Shown: positions 43,360-50,094 of the stretch, piece by piece
How positions within the stretch are numbered: position 1 is the first letter of the stretch
How the letters are laid out: every line of letters begins with the position of its first letter
Source: PALSA-1296 sp038322815
GTDB lineage: Bacteria; Bacteroidota; Ignavibacteria; Palsa-1295
Direction: 5' to 3'
DNA: 50,094 bases
Assembly: GCA_038322815.1 (NCBI GenBank)
Contig: JBBQGG010000015.1
Span: 1 to 50,094 of the forward strand
Notes under the pieces: model-generated
The model's database searches: none
Told to the model about the DNA's origin: nothing
The model's input: only the letters and a program-made list of their open reading frames with translations
Position numbers and translations under genes: made by a program

Positions 43360-43890
43360 ATGGAGAAGTTTGCACATCTTTTCACGCTAAAAATCCGAGG
43401 TTTAGGCATTGGTTCACATCCTGTCGAACTTTCAGTACCTTCGGTTCAACTTGATCTTCAGATGTTTCATGGTGATATCCATGCTAAAGGTGAGATCATT
43501 GTAAATGATAGACTTGCTCTTCATCTGCATCTCGAGGCGACCGGTACGTTTATTTGTGATCGTTGTGCCATTGAATTCGAAAAGACATTTACTCCTGACC
43601 TCGATCTTCTTTATGTTCCGCCTCTATTAGCAAAAGATATGGAAGAAGATGATAATATCCATATTTTTGATGCGCAGACAAATGAGATCGACTTTACTGA
43701 AGATGTTCGGGATGCCATGATTCTTGCAATTCCGATGAAGAACCTGCATAATACGGATTGCAAAGGGGTGGATCTAGAAGATGGTGAGATCTTGATAGAT
43801 GAGCGTTTGGCCTCGCTCGGAGGTCTTTTAGAAAGATTACGTAAAGAAGAAATGAACTCTGGTGCGCCGGGCGGTGTTTCACAGGGCTAA
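43360..43890 (+). CDS. yceD: YceD/DUF177 family protein
   Basis: 176 residues. It matches the DUF177 pattern: a short N-terminal segment (HPVELSVPSVQLDLQMFHGD), then FICDRCAIEFEKTFTPDLDL with the CxxC pair, and the acidic IHIFDAQTNEIDFTEDVRDA before LAIPMKNLHNTDCKGV. The family is linked to 23S rRNA accumulation in E. coli and is nearly always directly before rpmF and plsX, as here. Its role may be in 50S assembly or in coordinating ribosome and lipid synthesis. The ATG at 43360 lies 19 bases after the previous stop. It begins the ribosome/lipid cluster. Confidence 0.87.
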   Translation: MEKFAHLFTLKIRGLGIGSHPVELSVPSVQLDLQMFHGDIHAKGEIIVNDRLALHLHLEATGTFICDRCAIEFEKTFTPDLDLLYVPPLLAKDMEEDDNIHIFDAQTNEIDFTEDVRDAMILAIPMKNLHNTDCKGVDLEDGEILIDERLASLGGLLERLRKEEMNSGAPGGVSQG

Positions 43891-43911
43891 TTTTAAGAAA
43901 AAGAAGATACA

Positions 43912-44097
43912 ATGCCAAATCCAACCCATCGCAACTCACGTACGCGCCGCGACAAACGCCGGACGCATTATAAAGCTGCTAAGCCGTCTTTCGGCGAGTG
44001 CAAGAACTGTGGGGCAATGAAGCTCCTTCATCGTGCATGTCCAAGCTGTGGTTTCTATAACGGCAGGACGATGTTCGCTCCGAAAGCGTTAGCATAA
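43912..44097 (+). CDS. rpmF: 50S ribosomal protein L32
   Basis: 61 residues, normal length. The N-terminus (MPNPTHRNSRTRRDKRRTHY) is typical, and the zinc ribbon is of the four-cysteine C+ type (ECKNCGAMKLLHRACPSCGF). L32 binds 23S rRNA near the peptidyl transferase region. It lies 21 bases after yceD and is followed by a stem-loop before plsX. Confidence 0.97.
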   Translation: MPNPTHRNSRTRRDKRRTHYKAAKPSFGECKNCGAMKLLHRACPSCGFYNGRTMFAPKALA

Positions 44098-44117
44098 GAT
44101 AAGAATGAAATTTTCCG

Positions 44118-44156
44118 AAGCCGTTCTTCTTGCGTAGTGCGTAAGATGAACGGCTT
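44118..44156 (+). terminator. Stem-loop between rpmF and plsX
   Basis: The arms AAGCCGTTC (44118-44126) and GAACGGCTT (44148-44156) are exact over 9 bases with a 21-base loop, followed by only a weak T stretch. It may be a partial terminator or RNA-stability hairpin that separates ribosomal from lipid gene output. Confidence 0.6.
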
Positions 44157-44186
44157 TATTGTTTACTTGTACCGATACCTTTAATA

Positions 44187-45209
44187 ATGATCACCATTGC
44201 CCTCGATACCATGGGTGCGGATTTCTCTCCGCATAATGAAGTCAGCGGCGCTATCGAAGCGGTCAATGAATCGAAGGGCAGATTCAAGGTTCTTTTAGTT
44301 GGAAAAAAAGAATTACTTCATGCGGAAATAAAAAACCAGCAGGATTTTCCGAAAGATAATATCGAGGTTGTTGATGCGCAGGAAGTTATCGAAATGGGGG
44401 ATGAGCCTGTTCAGGCACTAAGGCAGAAAAGAAATTCTTCAATAGTTGTGGGACTTCAATCGGTGAAGCAAAAGCAAGCAGATGCATTTGTCAGTGCAGG
44501 AAATACCGGAGCAGTAATGAGCGGCGGAACGCTCGAACTTGGCAGAATTTTCGGAGTGAGCCGCCCGATGATAGGCTCACAATTTCCAAGAAGCGCAGGA
44601 GGATTTACTCTCGTCTTCGATGTAGGGGCAACGGTAGATGCAAAACCACACTGGCTCAAAGAGTATGGGATAATGGGATCGATCTATGCAAAAGATATTT
44701 TTGGAATTGCAAATCCAACTGTTGCATTGCTTTCAGTGGGCGAAGAAAAATCAAAAGGCAACGAGCTTGTTATTGAAGCTGCAAAACTTCTTGAAACAAC
44801 GGGTCTTAATTTCATTGGCAACGTAGAGGGTAGAGATATCTTAAATGGCAAGTGTGATGTAATTCTCTGTGATGGCTTTACAGGGAACGTGATCCTTAAA
44901 TTTGCAGAAAGTGTTCTACCCTCACTGAAAACAAGAATAAAAAAATATTCTAAGAAAAGTTTTATTCATAAGATCAAGGCAGGGATAACTGCTTCGGTTT
45001 TGAAGTCCTCTCTGAAAGATTTTGATTATCAGGAGCATGGCGGAGTGCCGTTACTTGGGGTGAACGGTGTTGTTATCATAGGTCATGGAAGTTCAACTCC
45101 GCGCGCGATCAGAACAATGCTTTTGCGTGCTGAAGAGATGGTAAAAAAAGATATGGTAGCGACGATTGTAAAAGCTTTTGAAAAAGTACAGGAGAAAAAA
45201 AACATATAG
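44187..45209 (+). CDS. plsX: Phosphate acyltransferase PlsX
   Basis: 340 residues. PlsX converts acyl-ACP and phosphate to acyl-phosphate, which PlsY then uses to acylate glycerol-3-phosphate, so it links fatty acid synthesis to phospholipids. Signatures are IALDTMGADFSPHNEVSGAI at the N-terminus, VSAGNTGAVMSGGTLELGRI (with the G-N-T-G motif), and VILCDGFTGNVILKFAESV. It is a peripheral membrane protein of normal length. The stop is immediately followed by the fabH ATG with no gap (45209/45210), suggesting tight coupling in this operon. Confidence 0.97.
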   Translation: MITIALDTMGADFSPHNEVSGAIEAVNESKGRFKVLLVGKKELLHAEIKNQQDFPKDNIEVVDAQEVIEMGDEPVQALRQKRNSSIVVGLQSVKQKQADAFVSAGNTGAVMSGGTLELGRIFGVSRPMIGSQFPRSAGGFTLVFDVGATVDAKPHWLKEYGIMGSIYAKDIFGIANPTVALLSVGEEKSKGNELVIEAAKLLETTGLNFIGNVEGRDILNGKCDVILCDGFTGNVILKFAESVLPSLKTRIKKYSKKSFIHKIKAGITASVLKSSLKDFDYQEHGGVPLLGVNGVVIIGHGSSTPRAIRTMLLRAEEMVKKDMVATIVKAFEKVQEKKNI

Positions 45210-46214
45210 ATGGGAAATACCACAACTATTAAACGTGCTGCTATTACTGCCGTTTCTCACTACCTGCCGGATGAGGTTGTGCCGAATTCATTTTTTTCAT
45301 CGTATCTCGAAACGAGTGATGAATGGATAAAAACTCGAACCGGAATAAATACAAGGAGAATTCTTCGCCATGGAGGCTCAAGCGATCTTGCATTTCCTGC
45401 AGTGAAAACTCTTCTTGATAAGCGTGGTATTTCAGCAGATGAAATAGATATTATTATTTTTTGTACCGTTACTCCCGATATGTTTTTTCCGTCAACGGCT
45501 TGTATACTTCAGGACAAGATTGGGGCAAAGAATGCATGGGGCTTCGATCTCTCCGGTGCTTGTTCAGGATTTTTATTCGGACTTGAAACCGGCAGAAGAT
45601 TTATCGAAGCGGGCGGCGCTAAAAAGGTTTTAGTTGTCGGAGCCGATAAAATGAGTTCAATCATTGATTATAACGATAGAAATACGTGCCCCCTTTTCGG
45701 CGATGGCTGTGGAGTAGTTCTACTTGAACCTATTGCGGAAGAAGAAAATGGAATACTCGATTCCATATTGCATATTGATGGTTCTGGTGGAGCGTATCTG
45801 CATATGAAGGCGGGCGGAAGTCTTAATCCAACCACACAAGAGACTGTTGATAAGAAATGGCATTACGTATATCAGGAAGGCAAAACAGTTTTTAAGAGCG
45901 CAGTTGTCGGTATGGCTGATGTTTCAGCTGAGATCGTTGAAAAAAATAATTTGAATGTTGATGATATCGCATATCTCGTCCCCCATCAGGCAAATCTGCG
46001 TATCATTGATGCAACACGCGAGCGCATGGGGTTATCGCCGGAAAAGGTGATGATCAATATAGATAAATACGGCAATACTACGGCAGGTACGATTCCTATT
46101 TGTTTAAGCGAATGGCATGAAGCCGGAAAGATCAAAAAAGGGGATTACTTAGTGCTTGCAAGTTTTGGTGCAGGCTACACGTGGGGATCGATACTTTTAA
46201 GATGGGCATACTAA
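45210..46214 (+). CDS. fabH: 3-oxoacyl-ACP synthase III
   Basis: 334 residues. FabH condenses acetyl-CoA with malonyl-ACP to start fatty acid chains. The catalytic triad is complete: Cys118 (FDLSGACSGFLFG), His259 (VPHQANLR) and Asn289 (DKYGNTTAGT). The substrate-binding SDEWIKTRTGINTRR is also typical. It lies between plsX and fabD with almost no spacing, as in the classic fab operon. Confidence 0.97.
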   Translation: MGNTTTIKRAAITAVSHYLPDEVVPNSFFSSYLETSDEWIKTRTGINTRRILRHGGSSDLAFPAVKTLLDKRGISADEIDIIIFCTVTPDMFFPSTACILQDKIGAKNAWGFDLSGACSGFLFGLETGRRFIEAGGAKKVLVVGADKMSSIIDYNDRNTCPLFGDGCGVVLLEPIAEEENGILDSILHIDGSGGAYLHMKAGGSLNPTTQETVDKKWHYVYQEGKTVFKSAVVGMADVSAEIVEKNNLNVDDIAYLVPHQANLRIIDATRERMGLSPEKVMINIDKYGNTTAGTIPICLSEWHEAGKIKKGDYLVLASFGAGYTWGSILLRWAY

Positions 46215-46218
46215 AGAA

Positions 46219-47115
46219 ATGATTGCATATATTTTCCCTGGACAGGGATCGCAGTATATCGGAATGGCAAAGGAATTTGCCGAGGCCCCTCCTGCAAAAG
46301 AATTGATGCAGCAGGCAGATGAACTTCTGCATATTCATCTGACAAAGACAATGGCAGAAGGACCTGAAGAAATTTTGCGGCAAACGGATTTTACTCAGCC
46401 TGCAATATTTCTGCATTCGATCCTTGCTTTGCGATTCACAGAAGATTATGAGCAAGCTCAAGCGTATGCAGGACATTCGCTTGGAGAGTTTTCTGCCCTT
46501 TGCGCAGCAGGCGCAATAAAATTTGAAGACGCTTTACTGCTTGTTCATTTGCGAGGCAAACTTATGGCTGAAGCAGGGAAACGTAAGACGGGGACGATGG
46601 CTGCGATCATTGGGATGGATGCGAAAGTTTTGAAAGAACTTTGCGAAGATATCGAAGCAGGAACAGGGAATATTGTTCGCCCTGCTAATTATAATTCTCC
46701 TGGGCAGATCGTAGTTTCAGGATCGGTAAGCGGAGTGCATGAAGTAATAAGGCGTGCAAAAGAAACTGGTATCAGAATTGTGAAGGAATTACCGGTTTCA
46801 GGAGCTTTCCATTCACCACTGATGCAATATGCTGCTGATGGATTAAAAGAAGCGCTGGCTTCTACGGTGATTTCAGCGACAAAAGCCCCTGTTTTTGCAA
46901 ATGTCTCTGCAGAGCCGCACGGTGAACCCGATTCAATTCGCTCACTTCTTGTTGAACAGTTAACATCGCCTGTGCGTTGGGAAGAGTCGGTAAAGAATAT
47001 GTACGACTTTGGAGTTCGTGAATTCACTGAATTCGGTCCGGGCAAAGTATTGCAGGGACTGGTAAGTCGGACTTTAAATGATGTTAAGGTATCAGGTATT
47101 GAAAAACCTGAGTGA
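46219..47115 (+). CDS. fabD: Malonyl CoA-acyl carrier protein transacylase
   Basis: 298 residues. It transfers malonyl groups from CoA to ACP. The N-terminal IAYIFPGQGSQYIGMAKEF and the nucleophile elbow GHSLGEFSALCAAGA (Ser87) are diagnostic; the catalytic His lies in VSGAFHSPLMQ. The gene begins 5 bases after fabH. It ends in TGA, showing that TGA is used as a stop in this genome. Confidence 0.97.
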   Translation: MIAYIFPGQGSQYIGMAKEFAEAPPAKELMQQADELLHIHLTKTMAEGPEEILRQTDFTQPAIFLHSILALRFTEDYEQAQAYAGHSLGEFSALCAAGAIKFEDALLLVHLRGKLMAEAGKRKTGTMAAIIGMDAKVLKELCEDIEAGTGNIVRPANYNSPGQIVVSGSVSGVHEVIRRAKETGIRIVKELPVSGAFHSPLMQYAADGLKEALASTVISATKAPVFANVSAEPHGEPDSIRSLLVEQLTSPVRWEESVKNMYDFGVREFTEFGPGKVLQGLVSRTLNDVKVSGIEKPE

Positions 47116-47142
47116 AACAAAAATAATTACGAAAGAAAAATT

Positions 47143-47865
47143 TTGACGGCAGAACATCTAGGAGAAGAGCATCAGTTGGAAGAATTGGGGACAGATATTC
47201 CCATACATCGCTTAGCACCAATCACCGTAAAAGGTTTTAAGGTTGATGAACTGATCTTTACGCAAGGATTTGTTCATTATTGCGACATAGATAAATGCGG
47301 CGGAGGCTGCTGCCATTCCGGAGTTTATGCCGATACGAAAGAATACGAAAATATTCTTGTACATAAAAATGAGATCATTGCAGCGATGGACGAAACGCAG
47401 ATCAAAGATCCGATGCAATGGTTTGATGGAGAATGGATCGAAGATTCGGATTTTCAGAGTGGTAAAGCAACAGGTACCCAAGTTCATGATCGTGACGGCG
47501 GCATATCGGGTTTTACTGAAGGATGCGTTTTTCTTGACAAGCGTCATTTTTGTTCTATTCAAGTTGCTGCAGCGGCAAATGGATTGCATCGTTGGGCTTG
47601 GAAGCCTACCTATTGCATCATGTTTCCGATTACTGTCGTCGAAGGAACATTGACCTATGATGATTCGCATTCGGTGGACCTTAATTATTGTGGACCCGAT
47701 GGAGCCGGCAACTACGTACATTCCGTGTACGAAGCCATGAAAGAAGAATTGCAGAATTTCATGGATGAAAAGGATTTTGCAGGACTTGAAAAATATTATC
47801 AGGATAACCGCGAGCGTTTTGAAGCTGAGCGCATAAAAAATTCTCTCGTGCAGATAAGTTTGTAA
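47143..47865 (+). CDS. DUF3109-like cysteine-rich protein
   Basis: 240 residues. The start is TTG at 47143, since no ATG in this frame precedes the conserved part; the first residues MTAEHLGEEHQ are less certain. A cysteine cluster (HYCDIDKCGGGCCHSGVYAD) is followed by GCVFLDKRHFCSIQVAAAAN, PTYCIMFPIT and LNYCGPDGAG. Such conserved cysteines may bind zinc or an iron-sulphur cluster, as in DUF3109/YkgJ-like proteins, whose function is not established. It lies inside the fab operon, 27 bases after fabD and 1 base before fabG, so it is probably cotranscribed with both. That placement may hint at a role in lipid or cofactor metabolism, but this is inference. Confidence 0.82.
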   Translation: MTAEHLGEEHQLEELGTDIPIHRLAPITVKGFKVDELIFTQGFVHYCDIDKCGGGCCHSGVYADTKEYENILVHKNEIIAAMDETQIKDPMQWFDGEWIEDSDFQSGKATGTQVHDRDGGISGFTEGCVFLDKRHFCSIQVAAAANGLHRWAWKPTYCIMFPITVVEGTLTYDDSHSVDLNYCGPDGAGNYVHSVYEAMKEELQNFMDEKDFAGLEKYYQDNRERFEAERIKNSLVQISL

Positions 47866-47866
47866 T

Positions 47867-48610
47867 ATGCTATTAGTAGGACAATCGGCAATAATCACCG
47901 GCGGCTCCCGAGGAATCGGGAAGGCTATTGCATTACGTTTAGCTGCTGAAGGCGCTGATATACTTTTTACTTACGCTTCAAATGAAGTTGCTGCGGCTGA
48001 GACTGTAAAAGAGATCGAGGCACTAAACAGGAAAGTTATCGCAATCAAAGCGGATGCATCATCTTCTGTGGGAGCAAATGAAGTCGTTGAAAAAGCTCTT
48101 GTAGCATATGGAAAGATTGATATTCTTGTTAACAATGCAGGTATTACGCGCGATACACTGCTCATGAGAATGTCAGAAGAGGATTGGGATGCAGTACTGG
48201 ATACGAATTTGAAGGGAGTTTTTCTCTTAACGAAGGCTGCAATACGTCCAATGATGAGTGCAAAGCGCGGGAAGATAATTACCATTTCTAGTGTTGTAGG
48301 ACTCGTCGGAAATCCGGGACAGGCAAATTATTGCGCTTCGAAAGCCGGAGTTATAGGGTTTTCGAAATCCCTGGCAAAGGAAGTGGGCTCGCGAGGTATC
48401 ACCGTGAATGTTATTGCTCCGGGATATATCGAAACCGATATGACGGAAAAATTAAACGAAACGCAGCGCAAAGCGATCATGGATATGATTCCTCTTAAGC
48501 GCATCGGACGTCCGCAGGATATTGCCGGACTTACTGCATTTCTCGCCTCATCTGATGCCGATTATATTACCGGTGAAACGATCAGGGTTGATGGCGGGAT
48601 GACAATGTAA
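47867..48610 (+). CDS. fabG: 3-oxoacyl-ACP reductase
   Basis: 247 residues of the short-chain dehydrogenase family. FabG reduces 3-oxoacyl-ACP with NADPH. The Rossmann motif TGGSRGIGKAIA is at 11-22, the NNAGITRD motif follows, and the catalytic Ser-Tyr-Lys set is in ITISSVVGLV and NYCASKAG. The C-terminus (SDADYITGETIRVDGGMTM) is typical. It starts 1 base after the DUF3109 stop and precedes acpP by 43 bases. Confidence 0.97.
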   Translation: MLLVGQSAIITGGSRGIGKAIALRLAAEGADILFTYASNEVAAAETVKEIEALNRKVIAIKADASSSVGANEVVEKALVAYGKIDILVNNAGITRDTLLMRMSEEDWDAVLDTNLKGVFLLTKAAIRPMMSAKRGKIITISSVVGLVGNPGQANYCASKAGVIGFSKSLAKEVGSRGITVNVIAPGYIETDMTEKLNETQRKAIMDMIPLKRIGRPQDIAGLTAFLASSDADYITGETIRVDGGMTM

Positions 48611-48653
48611 TTTTCAAATAAAATTTTCACACACAAATATATTCTAAAATACT

Positions 48654-48893
48654 ATGTCAGATATGAACGTTGAATCGAAAGTTCGTGAGATCATTGTCTC
48701 TAAACTTGGTGTCGAAGAATCACAGGTCACTACCTCTGCCTCTTTTACAAAGGATTTGGGAGCTGATTCGCTTGATACCGTTGAACTCGTGATGGAATTC
48801 GAAAAGGAATTCGGTTTGCAAATCCCGGATGAAGATGCGGAGAAGATCCAGTCTGTCGGCGATGCAGTAACGTATATTACATCGAAAAAATAA
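48654..48893 (+). CDS. acpP: Acyl carrier protein
   Basis: 79 residues, acidic, with the phosphopantetheine attachment site DLGADSLDTVELVM (Ser39). It carries acyl chains through all fab steps and to PlsX. The start may be the ATG at 48654 or 48663 (MNVESKVREI). fabF follows after 18 bases, as in the usual order. Confidence 0.97.
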   Translation: MSDMNVESKVREIIVSKLGVEESQVTTSASFTKDLGADSLDTVELVMEFEKEFGLQIPDEDAEKIQSVGDAVTYITSKK

Positions 48894-48911
48894 TCACCAA
48901 ATTCCCTATCT

Positions 48912-50094
48912 ATGTCGCATAACCAGCGCAGAGTTGTCGTCACCGGTATCGGAGCAGTTACTCCGATAGGAAATGACATCCCTACAATTTGGGATAGTCT
49001 TATGAAAGGAAAATCGGGAGCTGCCCGTATTACCCGTTTTGATCCTACCGGATACGATACGACGTTTGCCTGCGAGGTAAAAGATTTCGACGTCCTGAAA
49101 TTCGTTGACCGCAAACTTTCCAACCGCATGGATTTTTTCACGCAGTATGGAATGGCGGCGACGATCATGGCAGTTGAGAATTCAGGGTTGAATCTTGATG
49201 CGATAAATAAAGAACGCGTCGGAGTAATCTACGGCTCGGGCATCGGCGGGATGTGGATGAATTTTAAACAGCAGGAATCGGTCTATGAGACGAAAGGTCC
49301 GCACCGGATCTCGCCGTTTTTTATTCCGATGATCCTCTCCGATATTTGCGCCGGATATATTTCCATGCGCTACGGATTCAAAGGACCGAATTACGCTACG
49401 ACGAGCGCTTGCGCAACAAGCAATCATGCGATCATTGATGCGATGATGTATATTCAACGCGGGTTGACCGATGTTATGGTTGCAGGCGGTGCAGAAGCGG
49501 GAATTTGTCCGATGGGTGTTGGGGGTTTCAATGCGATGAAAGCGCTTTCGACGCGGAATGATGAGCCTGAAAAGGCAAGCCGTCCGTTCGATAAGAATCG
49601 CGATGGATTTGTTATGGGTGATGGAGGAGCAACGCTTATTCTCGAAGAGCTTGAACATGCCAAAAACCGCGGCGCAAAAATTTACGCTGAGCTTACAGGA
49701 TTCGGTTCAACCGCTGATGCACATCATATTACTCTCCCGGCTCCCGGCGGCGAAGGGGCAGTTCGTTCGATGAAAATGTCCCTTGCTGATGCAAGACTTT
49801 CTCCGACGGACATTGATTACATCAATGTTCACGGCACATCAACTACGCCCGGAGATATTTCCGAGACACAAGCGATTAAGACGACATTCGGCGATCATGC
49901 GAATAAAGTTGCTATTAGTGCTACGAAATCAATGACAGGACATCTTCTTGGCGCTGCCGGAGCTATTGAAGCGATAATCAGCGTGCTTGCGATCGATAAC
50001 CAAACTGCTCCCCCTACAATTAATTATGAAGTTCCTGATCCTGCCTGTGATCTTGATTACGTACCCAACATTGCCCGCCCGATGAAGATCGATG
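48912..50094 (+). CDS. fabF: 3-oxoacyl-ACP synthase II, 5' part
   Basis: The frame from the ATG at 48912 stays open to the window end, giving 394 residues of an expected 410-420; the 3' end is outside. It elongates acyl-ACP with malonyl-ACP. The catalytic Cys is in YATTSACATSNHAI, and the two His residues are in YINVHGTSTTPGD and SATKSMTGHLLGAAGA. The N-terminus (RRVVVTGIGAVTPIGNDI) is typical. It is the last visible gene in the cluster. Confidence 0.97.
   Translation, partial: MSHNQRRVVVTGIGAVTPIGNDIPTIWDSLMKGKSGAARITRFDPTGYDTTFACEVKDFDVLKFVDRKLSNRMDFFTQYGMAATIMAVENSGLNLDAINKERVGVIYGSGIGGMWMNFKQQESVYETKGPHRISPFFIPMILSDICAGYISMRYGFKGPNYATTSACATSNHAIIDAMMYIQRGLTDVMVAGGAEAGICPMGVGGFNAMKALSTRNDEPEKASRPFDKNRDGFVMGDGGATLILEELEHAKNRGAKIYAELTGFGSTADAHHITLPAPGGEGAVRSMKMSLADARLSPTDIDYINVHGTSTTPGDISETQAIKTTFGDHANKVAISATKSMTGHLLGAAGAIEAIISVLAIDNQTAPPTINYEVPDPACDLDYVPNIARPMKID

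Noticed and set aside
48644..49168. Long minus-strand open frames across fabF and the acpP end, also 49182-49658
   Set aside because: The plus strand carries an unmistakable fabF with catalytic Cys and His residues; the minus frames show no recognisable protein pattern.

Overview
The window looks like chromosomal DNA of a non-phototrophic member of the Bacteroidota/Chlorobiota group, perhaps close to Ignavibacteria or Kapabacteria. Four things suggest this: several secreted proteins end in type IX secretion (T9SS) sorting domains of the NPNP...G.YFL type; a PorD-like gene (DUF4835) lies directly before a giant C25-peptidase sortase of the PorU type; most genes lack a clear Shine-Dalgarno sequence; and exported beta-propeller proteins are abundant. 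The lineage is inferred from gene content only. There is no 16S gene, tRNA, integrase, transposase, phage module or CRISPR array that I could see.

Layout. Positions 1-4176 hold three exported Ycf48/BNR-type propeller proteins in one direction, interrupted by a frameshifted cysteine-rich secreted protein. accD (minus) follows, then the PorD/PorU-like pair, an M48 lipoprotein protease, a choice-of-anchor-D/T9SS protein with a tightly coupled folate gene (fthC), and a highly repetitive YadA-head-like secreted protein (16221-19535). polA (minus) faces it across a bidirectional terminator. Next come an MtnX-like phosphatase and a YfiH laccase-domain protein, overlapping by one base, and then two exported TldD/TldE-type proteins (minus). 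A di-haem cytochrome c is transcribed away from them. rplJ-rplL (minus) stand without rplKA or rpoBC; a PAP2 phosphatase follows rplL and is flanked by a second, decayed copy of the rplL 3' end. Further right are a small Cys/Lys-rich exported protein, a lipoprotein/T9SS propeller pair, a sugar-phosphate nucleotidyltransferase, metK, a degraded T9SS cargo pseudogene, a PfkB sugar kinase with a GH38 alpha-mannosidase, and an ECF sigma factor with an unusual anti-sigma protein that ends in an outer-membrane-barrel-like domain. The right edge is a classic lipid cluster: yceD-rpmF-plsX-fabH-fabD-DUF3109-fabG-acpP-fabF (fabF is cut by the window end).

How it works together. The PorD/PorU-like pair would help export and process the T9SS cargo encoded around it. 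The fab cluster makes acyl-ACP and, with AccD, supplies phospholipid synthesis through PlsX. The sigma/anti-sigma pair looks like an envelope-responsive switch. Two families of dispersed imperfect palindromes sit between genes, and one of them supplies the stop codon and last residues of the PfkB kinase.

The most interesting signals are the trans-envelope anti-sigma/barrel protein, the rplL 3'-end duplication bracketing the PAP2 gene, the anchorless YadA-head protein with exact 162-bp tandem repeats, the exported TldD/TldE pair, and the palindrome families. I did not find a clear candidate for an entirely new defence or mobile system.
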